Assembly: GCA_030267965.1 (NCBI GenBank)
Contig: BRYA01000076.1
Coordinates: 44,932 to 67,950 of the forward strand
From: Triparma columacea
Taxonomy: Eukaryota > Sar > Bolidophyceae > Parmales > Triparmaceae
Direction of reading: 5' to 3'
DNA: 23,019 nucleotides
In this document: positions 9,410 through 18,500 of the stretch, in pieces
Position numbering within the stretch: position 1 is the first letter of the stretch
Layout of the letters: every line of letters starts with the position of its first letter
Position numbers and translations under genes: made by a program
The notes under the pieces: generated by a model
Seen by the model: the letters and a program-made list of their open reading frames with translations, nothing else
The model's database searches: none
What the model was told of the DNA's origin: nothing

Positions 9410-11030
9410 ATGAGACATTGGCATGGGCGTGTGCTCTCTCAGATGTTTTTGTTCCTTATCTTTCTTCTTCACAACGGTTCCTCTTACAGGACACCTCGCA
9501 CAAGTCAAAAACTTGATCGTCGTGCATGGTTCAAGCGTTCTATTCCTCTCATCACTGCATCAACTTCATGGATTGCTGCACCTGCTTCCCATGCAATCAG
9601 CGCCATAGATACAAACCTTAACCCTGCACAGGCTCCCCTCAACCTGCAACCAAATGAGCAGCAGACGATCAAGGTTTTTAAGCAGGCGTCGCCCAGCGTT
9701 GTGAATATCGACACATTCAGAGGGAGCAAGGTGAGCGAGAAAGTGGGGGAGGGTGTATATCTATGATCTATGGCTAAAAAAAAACGCGAAACACTAACCT
9801 CCTACCCCTCCTCCACCAAGGTTATTCCCAACATTGAGGTACCCTTGGGTACAGGAAGTGGATTCGTTTGGGACGACTTTGGTCATGTTGTGACTAACTT
9901 CCACGTGATTCGGCAGGCCAATCAAGATAGCATCGCAGTAACAGTGATCCAACCAAGCGGAGAGAGGGTCACGGTCAAGGGCACAGTCGTCGGCATTGAC
10001 GAGGACAAGGACGTGGCCGTTCTCAAGCTCCCCCTCCTGGACCCCCTCCGCAAGAGCTACAATTGGGTCCCAATCTCCCGGCCCCACGGCTCCTTCTCGC
10101 CCAACGGAGCCGAAAACGTTATCCCACGCCTTCCCCTCGTCGTCGGACAGACTGCGGTGGCCATTGGGAACCCTTACGGGCTTGACCACAGCCTGAGCGT
10201 GGGGGTAGTGAGTGGGCTCAACAGGGAGGTCAGGGCTCCGACTGGGAGACCTATAGAAGGAGTAATTCAGACAGACGCGGCAATCAACCCCGGGAACTCG
10301 GGGGGGGTACTGCTGGACAGGTGAGAAGGAAAGGTTCGGTTTGGTTGAGCGCTCGCCCCAGACGCCCGCTGATTCTAACCCCCCAACTCCACCCCCCCGC
10401 CCTCTCCCTAGCTCCGGTCGTCTGATCGGCATGAATACCGCTATCTACAGCGCCTCCGGCGGCTCCAGCGGCATCGGCTTCGCCATCCCCTTCGACACTC
10501 TCGCCTACTCCGTAACCAACGTGATCCGAACCGGCAAGGTAATCAGGCCTGTGCTTGGGATCTCGTACCTAGAGACGAACAGGGCGGCGCTGCTGGGGAT
10601 AGGGAGGGGGGTGCTGGTGCTTGACGTACCGGAGGGAAGCGAGTGCGCGAAGGCAGGGTTGAGGGGGACGAAGAAGAGGGGGGACAGCGGGGTGAGCTTG
10701 GGGGATATTATCGTCAGCTTTGATGGGAATAGGATCGACAGGGAGGCGGACTTGTTTAAGTATATGGAGAGTCATAAGATTGGGGACGTTGTTAGCTTGG
10801 GGCTTAAGAGGATTATTGAGGAGGTGGAGGAGGTTAAGGTTGGTGGGGAGGAGGGGGAGGGGGAGGGCGGGGGGATCATGGTTAACCCAAGGAAGGCCGA
10901 GTTCGAGGATGTTACCATCAAGACGAAGTTGGTGAGCAGCGAGGCAAACAGAGCGGCAGTTGTTATCGAGGGGGATCGGAGGGGAGAGGGGAAAGGTGGT
11001 TACCATCGGGTGATTCCTAAGGAAGGCTAG
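9410..11030 (+). CDS. Deg1/HtrA-like serine protease, probably in the plastid thylakoid lumen, 3 exons
   Basis: Exons 9410-9730, 9821-10320 and 10412-11030 give 479 residues. The trypsin-like domain has the full triad: His135 (TNFHVI), Asp171 (EDKDVAVLK) and Ser267 (NPGNSGG). GTGSGFVWD, AIGNPYGLDHSLSVGVVSG, VIQTDAAINPGNSGG and LIGMNTAIYSASG match plant Deg1. One PDZ domain follows (about 325-410; GVLVLDVPEGSECAKAGL, GDIIVSFDGNRI). Such proteases degrade damaged photosystem proteins and act as chaperones. The N-terminus shows a hydrophobic segment (MFLFLIFLLHNGSS), then DRRAWFKRS, a second hydrophobic stretch and ASHA. I read this as an ER signal, transit region and Tat-type lumen signal, fitting a secondary plastid. 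Residues 180-205 are a loop longer than usual, and a Gly/Glu-rich insert (about 410-425) precedes a C-terminal extension. The start could be ATG 9410 or 9443; a frame extension to 9269 lacks targeting character. Confidence 0.92.
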
Positions 11031-11132
11031 AACAAACACTTTTTCAAACAACATTCGTACGCGATTACTTGGTAATGAACGGGTCTGAGATTTGAACTGT
11101 CTGTCAGTCCAAGCCCAAGAAACGCACCCAAA
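11031..11132. other. Short convergent spacer between protease and Tudor-like genes
   Basis: Only 102 bp separate the two stop codons on opposite strands, so the 3' UTRs of the two transcripts must be short or overlap. No gene is present. Confidence 0.6.
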
Positions 11133-12447
11133 TTATAACTCGATAATGTCCCCATTCCTCACTGCAGTCTCTAATCTTTGCTTTGGAGACGGAGCAGACC
11201 AACTAACCACCTCGGGTACGTCGTCATTGTCACCACACAAGTCAATCACGGATTGATCATCGGTGGTAGTGACGTGCCCACTATCTCCTTCTCCTTCATC
11301 CGAGCACAAGTCTATAGCCATCTCAACACTCTTCCCCCATGCCACAAATGGGGGAAGGGTTATTCGTGGCTTTTCTATACATAGTGCATTCGGATGTTCT
11401 ATAGATTGCGCATTTGGCTGTTTTACAGATTGTGCATTCGGCTCTTCTATCCCTCCGGCAGCGGCAGCAGCTGCAGCTGCAGCGGCAGCTTCCTGTTCTT
11501 TCTTGATAACCTCCTCCGGTTTCTCCGGTCCCCCTACCGACGCGTGCGTACGTCCGACAAGTTTCTCCCCCCCAACCTGTACCTGCACGACAACCGGCCT
11601 CCCGTAAACGATCGGTCCCTTCTTCCTCCTCTTAGTAGGCGGCACCTTCCGCAGTTCTTCACTAGCCTCCGCCTTAATATCCGCCTTAATATCCACCTTA
11701 ATATCCCCCTTGATGGAAGGGGTGAATAAATCATTCAATTGTTCCCACGACACATCCATGGTGCCACCTGGACTGGTTTTGTACTCGACAGTGATATCGT
11801 CATCAGACTCCTCTTTTTTGGAGCGGAAATCGGGTGGGGAAAATGGGACCAGCTTCTTCACTTTTCTCTGCGCCGTAATATGTTGTTAGCAGGAGACGGA
11901 CCGAGGTAAACATGTGAACGATTTCTCTCACCTTTTGCCCCACCTTCTCCCCCTCGTTCTCAACGCCAATAAGTCTAACCTTCCTAAGGTTGACATCGAT
12001 GCTCTCGCTGCCATCGACATCGTACACGACGTCGACGTTGCCGCTCATGCGGACGAAAATGATGGTAGCGGGCCACCATTTACCGATGTCTTTGATCTCC
12101 ACTCGACCGCCGATAGCAATGGAGTTTATGGGGGGCTCCGGAGGAAGGGCGGGGGTCGTGGCAACGACGGTCATGGTGTTGTTTGGCTCCTTCTCCTTTT
12201 GGATGGCAGCAGTACTCGTTCTCAGCGTGTCAGCTGTCATCTGTATGTCAGTCGCCATTGGCGCATCGTCTTCGTCTAAACCACAATCAGCTGAATCAAT
12301 ATTGTAGCTTATCGAGGTTTTCTTTCTCAATGTTTGGCGTCTGTTTTCAGCTTTTAGCGCAGAGTTTGCCTTCGTTGGCGGCTTAAGAACAGTGGGATCC
12401 AGCTTGGATTCAAGAAGACCTCCTATATGCCGTTCATCAACCTCCAT
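11133..12447 (-). CDS. Tudor-like domain protein with two SUMO-interaction-like motifs, 2 exons
   Basis: Exons 12447-11932 and 11867-11133 give 416 residues. Residues 112-161 (GGRVEIKDIGKWWPATI, VVYDVDGSE, VRLIG) look like a Tudor/Agenet-type barrel, a fold that binds methylated histone tails or other chromatin ligands. The rest is low complexity: KRRKK (251-255, likely nuclear signal), an 11-Ala run (299-309), three 8-residue repeats built on PNAQS (313-338), IDLCSDE (358-364) and VIDLCGDNDD (379-388). The last two fit the hydrophobic-plus-acidic SUMO-interaction type. A nuclear, SUMO-linked chromatin role is inferred. The start is uncertain. ATG 12447 is conservative. An upstream exon (12653 to about 12531) with donor GAG|GTTAGT could splice to GTTGAT at 12441 and add 41 residues, but it would overlap the start of the opposite gene. 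No named orthologue is recognised. Confidence 0.75.
11385..11490 (-). repeat. Coding micro-repeats: 24-nt PNAQS repeat and poly-Ala GCN tract
   Basis: Inside the Tudor-like gene a 24-nt unit occurs about three times (about 11385-11452, plus strand TGCATTCGG-type), coding EEPNAQSV, KQPNAQSI and EHPNALCI. Next to it, 11458-11490 is a mixed GCN tract coding 11 alanines. Both are the kind of repeat expected to vary in length between strains. Confidence 0.75.
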
Positions 12448-12543
12448 TGAGACGAATGGGAAGGGAATTGCCAGCACTGGTTTCGCCAAAGTCCAAGAAA
12501 AAGAGAAAGAGAGAAAAGGGAAACACTAACCTCTTTTTGGACA
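12448..12543. promoter_or_regulatory. Short divergent spacer, probable bidirectional promoter (Tudor-like and ferlin-channel genes)
   Basis: If the chosen starts are right, 96 bp separate two divergent coding regions. The plus strand here is purine-rich (AAAGAGAAAGAGAGAAAAGG, 12499-12518). The minus strand could instead be the 3' end of an intron of the Tudor-like gene, with the real start further right. Confidence 0.4.
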
Positions 12544-15500
12544 ATGTTCAAACGAACGGAACAAGTTGCTCCGGCAAACGGCTCCGTCGATTCACCTCGA
12601 CCAGAACCAGCGGACGACCCACTTTCCCCTTCGTCAATGGAAGCTATGGCCACTCAACCTAAAACTCCACCCCCAAATCAAACACTTCAAGCCCAAAAAG
12701 TTGGTCCTATCGAAGGAAACGACACCAAAACACACAAACAGCTATTTGGATCGGAAGACGACGACTCAAGAACGCCTTTTCAGCCTCTTGATTCCTTTAA
12801 CCACCCCACCCTGGACATTGGCTTGTCGCCCAGATTGCCTATAGATGAAGTTGTTGATGGGGAGGGTGCTACAGCCTTCGCAGGCGGGGTTGAAATGGAG
12901 CGGGCCACCGACATCGCCCCGCTTACAAACTTGACACAATTTACGCACGACAGCATGGCGGAGGGCAGCTTTGGGGAGAGCTTTGAGCAAGATCAGGTGA
13001 GAGTAAGAGCAACATCAACGCGTAAGCCAGCAACACGGCCACGGCCAAAGCCAGGGACCCAACATAACCCCCCCCTCACCCTCCCCCACCCCACCCCTCC
13101 CATAGGCCGTCTTTGCAGACGACACCCATAGGGACGACCAGTCAGACGATGGACAATCCTCTGAAACATCTAACGTCCTCAACCTCGGCGTTCTCCCCAT
13201 CTCCATGCCCCAAGGTTCATACACCTTCATGATCTGCATCCACGAGGTCCGGGACCTTCACATGGCGGACGGTTCAACCCCCCCGGACCCGGTTGTGTTT
13301 GTGGAGATGTTCAACCATAAGTTCCACACCAGGGTGATGGAGGGCTGCCGCTCCTGCAAGTTCGAGAAGAGGTGAGTGCAGAGCAAGACGACAAGACAAG
13401 CGGTTCGTTGAAAGACTTGGAATACAACACGTGTCATGGCTCGTGTAGATCAAGACGACAAGCGAAGCGGTTCGTCGAAAGACTTGGAATACAACACACG
13501 TGTCATGGCTCGTTCGTCCCTCCAAGGGTTGGAAAGCGACACTTCCTATTGCCTATTGCTAATCCCCTTCTGTCGTCGCTTCACTGCTCCCTCGCAGTTT
13601 CATTGTAAAGATACCAGACCTTAACCAAGAGCTCCTCGAGACTACTGAGATCAAGATAACTGTGATTGACAGTAATGCAGATGACGCTTCCAACGAGGTG
13701 ATAGGTTGCTACTTCCTCGACGTCGCCGGCGTGTACTGCTCGAACATGGACCACGTGATGAGCAGGAGCTGGATTGGCCTGGTAGACGACGATAACGAGG
13801 TAGCGGGCGTCACGGGGTATATGAAGCTAAGTGTGGCGATGGCAAGCCAGCTCGAGGACCTCAAGGCGAGAAAAGCAATTGGAGACGAAAAGAAGGTGCA
13901 GGAGGAGGTATCAAAGGAGTACCTTGACATCTTCGAAACTCCCGAGATCCCACGCGGCGTGAAGAGGACCACAAAGTACCTCGTCACATCAATCTATTCT
14001 TGCGAGCACCTGCCTTTCCCCAAAGCTTCGCCCTTTGAGAAGACATCGAAGATGGATGTCGAGGTATGCGTTGAAGTCGGAACAAAAAAGATGGCTTCGC
14101 AAGTCGTGGCCATACAGGAAAGTAAGCACGACCCTGACTCGGGCAAGGCGACCTTCAACGTCGAGATATGGCTCCCCGTTGAGCTCCCCACAATCTCCGA
14201 CCTCGTCAAGTACACGGTTAGGGACAAGTCAGACATCTGTGCGGACCCTCTCCTTATCGGTATCTACAGGACTTCCTTCAAGGACATACAGAATGGGTTC
14301 GGGAAGGTAAGAACAACGACGCACACACTACCTACATCCCTCGCACCAATGCGCTAACGTTACCCTTCTTTGGACCCCCCCCCCCCCCCCGCGCGCGCAG
14401 GAACCATACTACGCGAACATGTACGGGGCACAGGTTTCGAGCGAAGGGGGTTTGTCGACCAACCCAATCCAATTGATGAGGGGCTGGGAAAAGGACGCCA
14501 TGGAGCTCAAGTACAACATGTTTCCAGACCAGTTTCACGCCCCTTGCTTTCGCGGGCGGATTCTCCTTAAGCAGCGCGTTGAGGACGCGCTACCCGTAGA
14601 CATGCAATTGGGGAGGACCAAGAAGCTCCTACATAAAACCGACATGAACGCTAGTCACGCAAACCTCAGCCAATCCAAGCATCCCTCCGCCACCAAGTAT
14701 GGTGGCATGATGGCCTCGCCATCTCTGGAGAAGATAGCCCCCCAGCAGTCCAACGCCCTGAAGAAGGGCAAGCCATTCAGGAGACACATGAAGAAGGGCA
14801 TCAAAGAACTACTGTACCCAGAGACGAGGAGTTACAAAGTTTACGTCGCTGTTGCGCAGGGAACCGAGATCCCAGAGTTTAATGGCTCCGCTGGAACCCA
14901 AGCTTTCGTGCTCGGGCAGAAGAAGGCCGGAGAGGCGACAAAGATGTGCATCAAGGTGCAGTGCGGGTCCTTTGTTACCTACTCCAAGTCGGTGCACAAC
15001 CACAACGGCATCTGCGAGTTCTATGACTTTGTAGAATTCACGGAAGACGTCTCGTTCCCTAAGGACCTTCAGCAGGTGCCCGACATTATCATTAGCGTCT
15101 GCAAGTCGTCCGACAAGGGCGATCCGATGCCCGTAAGTTACAAGAGATTTAAGTTTATGAGTGTCTTTGAGAATGGGGGAGGGGGGGAGGAGGGGGAGTT
15201 CAAGTGCGAGTGGGAAATGCTCAGGGAAGACAAGGCCGCGGACTTGCTCGGAATGGAAATGTTCCCGGGATCCCTGCTGATGAAGGTCGGAGCGCTAGAC
15301 ACCTCAAATCCCGAAACTCCCACTTTTTGCGACAAGTGGAAAGGCATCGTCACCTCGAGGCCCGACACCAAGCAGTACCAGTTGAGGTGCCACATCTATC
15401 AGGGGGCCGACCTCCCGAGCGTCGCTCCAGGAATCCTTCTCGACCCGTTCGTCAAAGTAAACTTTAATGGCGAGGAAAGGTGAGAAAGGGCTTCATAATC

Positions 15501-18500
15501 ATCATCGCTTCATTCCTCATCACCTTTTTGTTGTAACCCATCCATGCTTCTCCTTTTCACCTCTGCCACCACCAATCGCAGCAAGTTCACCAAAACAGTC
15601 AACAACAAGAACAACTACCCCACGTGGTATGAGACCATCACCTTCGAAACCTTCCTGCCTGAGAACCCTGCCTTCTTCCCACAGGTCAACGTACAGCTCT
15701 GGGACCACGAGGATATGTGCGCCAACGATTACCTGTGCTGCATCATGGCCCCCCTTGGAGAGAAGAATATCATTCAGGACCAACAGCCCCCAAATCCAGA
15801 GTGGTTCGAGCTCTTTATTGAGGACGTCAACGAGAAGGGCAAGTATGGAAAGATCCTCTGCTCCTTCCAACTCGTCGACCTGACGATGGAAGTCCCTCCA
15901 GTCCCAAAGTCAATAAGTCCAGAATTCCACGAGGTCTTCATTGAGGTTATCCTTATCGGCTGCAGCAACCTCGAAGCTTTCGAATCCAGGCAGATCGAGT
16001 TTGCCAACATGGAGTTCTGTATCGGGAGCGGAAGCGAACAGGACAAGAAGGAGATAACCAAGGGAAGCAAGAACCCTTCGAGGTCAAACCCGAAATTTTT
16101 GGAGAGGAAGATCGTCGAGTGCAGCCTCCCCATCGGGGAAATTTTCCTCGAGGGATTTCCTCTTACAGCGAACCTCTACGATAACAGGAGCTTCGGTTTC
16201 GGCAACAGGAAGCCGCTGGTTGGAACTTGTAAGATCAACCTCAAGGACGTGGAGGTCGAAGCCATCAACAGGAACAGGGCTGACTCCATGACCCTTGATA
16301 GCGAGGCCTTCTCCCCCTTCAAGAGACAGAAAGGTATCAAGGAGCTCGAAATGCACTCTCCGAGGATCGCTAAAGGCATCAAGGAGCTCGAAATGCACTC
16401 TCCGAGGATCGCTGTGTACGAAGACGATGTCCAGGACCAGAAGAAAAATAATTGGCGTCAGGATTTCATCACGTCACACCTCAAAGTGGGCGACTCCGTC
16501 GGCATAGAGAACAGGTTCCAGCTCGGAAGAGCAAAGATGAAGTGCACGCTAGAGGATTATCTCGACGCCCCCCCATTTAGGGAGTACAACTTTGTCAGGG
16601 AGAGCAACCACTCAAATCACAGCGTTGGAACCATGAAGGCAAGGGTCATGTTCTTGAAGAAGAGGGTGAGTGAACGAGTGTGCGGCGGCGGAACAATTCG
16701 TTTCAGTCACATTCTTCATTTCTAACCTATCTAACCACGACACCCATCCAGGACGACCCTGCAACCCTTGATACCCCCTACTTTGACACAAAGTCTCTCT
16801 TCAGGAAGCAGCCAAGGCGATACGTCGTTAGGGTATATGTTCTACAGGGCTGGGACTTCGTCAGCAGCGGAACGGACGACATCACCGGAAGGAAAAAGCA
16901 GCCCAAGCCCTACCTAAAGGTTAGTATAGGGGAGGACAACGCGCAGACAACCGGCCTCACCGACTATCAAGTTATACGGGTGGACAAGGGCGAATTAAAG
17001 AGACTCAAGAAGAAGATCGAGATCGCCAAGGAAGGCCTTGCTGCGGCTGCTGAAGATGCCAAGGCGGAGGAAAAGAAAAAGCTGGAATCACTGCAGAAGA
17101 GACTTGCTAAGATGCAAGACACGAACAGCATGTGCTACGGGTTCTACACCCATTTCGACATTCCGACGACACTCCCATCAACCACAAAGGGGAGAGGAAT
17201 GTTGGAAATTTCCGTCCTAGACCATCACTCGTCAGAGAGCGACACAGTCATCGGTAGTACCAAGATCGACCTGCTTGATAGGTTCTACAGCACTTCGTGG
17301 CAGAGGTTAGGTCTGAATAACAAAGTCGAGGTGAAGATAAAGAATGTGACGGGGCAAACAGGAACTGTGCTGTATGGGGAGCTGGACAAGCTCGTTCATA
17401 AATTCAGCAAGACCAAAAATGGGTGGAAGCTAGAGGAGGAGGACGAAGACGGCGCCATCCTCCAGTATGAGAACGGCGACGGCATCATGTTGGAGCACGG
17501 CGAGACTTGTCCTCAGTGTTCGGCGAAGCAGAACCCCCTATGCTCTCCACTCAGGGGGGGCTTCCAGTGCTATTGCATGCAAATTGGCTTCCTGCAGCAG
17601 GCTCACCAGAGGTACGCGACCAAGCCGGTCGAAGATAGGCCCCTCACGGTGCCGACCTCCAAGCTTCCGAGAGGAGGCTTGCAGATCTGGGTCGACATCA
17701 TGCTCAAGGACGAGGCGAAGAAACATGTTCCCTCTTACTATCTGCCAGAGAACTATGTTAAGGGCCTCTTTGAGAGGGCTGTGAGCAGGAAGAAGGAGTT
17801 CGAGAATTTCGGGGTCGATGACATTGTGGATTCTATCGAAAAACTCTCCGACATCAACAGGGCGAGCGTGTTCTTCGGGAAATGCAAGGGCAACAGCATT
17901 ATTAGGCAGTGCATCGCGTTCAAGAATTACAGGTTGTTGGAGTACTTTCTCAAGAAGAAGCCCCTGGCGGCCTTTGTGAAGCACCACAGGGACAGGGACA
18001 GTGAGGAAGCAATGAACAGGAGGGCAAATAATGACGGCGAGGAGGACGATTACTTGGACAGCGACGGCGATGATGAGGAAATGGGAGGAGAGGAAGAGAG
18101 CGACGATGACAGCGCGAGCGAGGAGGAGGAGGAGGAGGAGGAGGAGGAGGGGGGGGGAGAGGGGGAGGCTGAGGAGGATATTATGGAGGGGGGAGGCCTG
18201 GAGGAGGATCACGTCGCTGGTGATGCAGGGGAGGTTGAGGTTGAGGACAAGAGCGAGGGCAAGGGGAAGGAGGGGGCCGCCGCTGAAGGGCAAACAAGGG
18301 CAAGAGGGGCTGAAAAAACAAATTCACGTCACGAGGAAGTTCAAGGGCAAGTAGGGAAATATGTTGACTGCTTCGACTATGCCTTGAGGATAAAGGACTA
18401 CGAGGCGATAAGGATTATGGCAGAGATTGTCTGCAAGCCCCTCGTGGAGCAATTCGGCTACCTGCCTGGGAAGATGACGAAACTTCTGAGGAGGCTTATG

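Noticed and set aside
9794..10432. 212-codon minus-strand frame opposite the protease
   Set aside because: It overlaps catalytic Asp and Ser exons of a clearly conserved gene on the plus strand. Antisense shadow.
13372..13597. CRISPR-like array from the 67-bp repeats
   Set aside because: There are only two adjacent copies without spacers, inside a spliced eukaryotic intron.
17538..18293. 251-codon minus-strand frame opposite ferlin-channel exon 6
   Set aside because: It is the antisense shadow of the acidic linker and exon 6 (Leu-rich from GAG complements), with no splice or family support.
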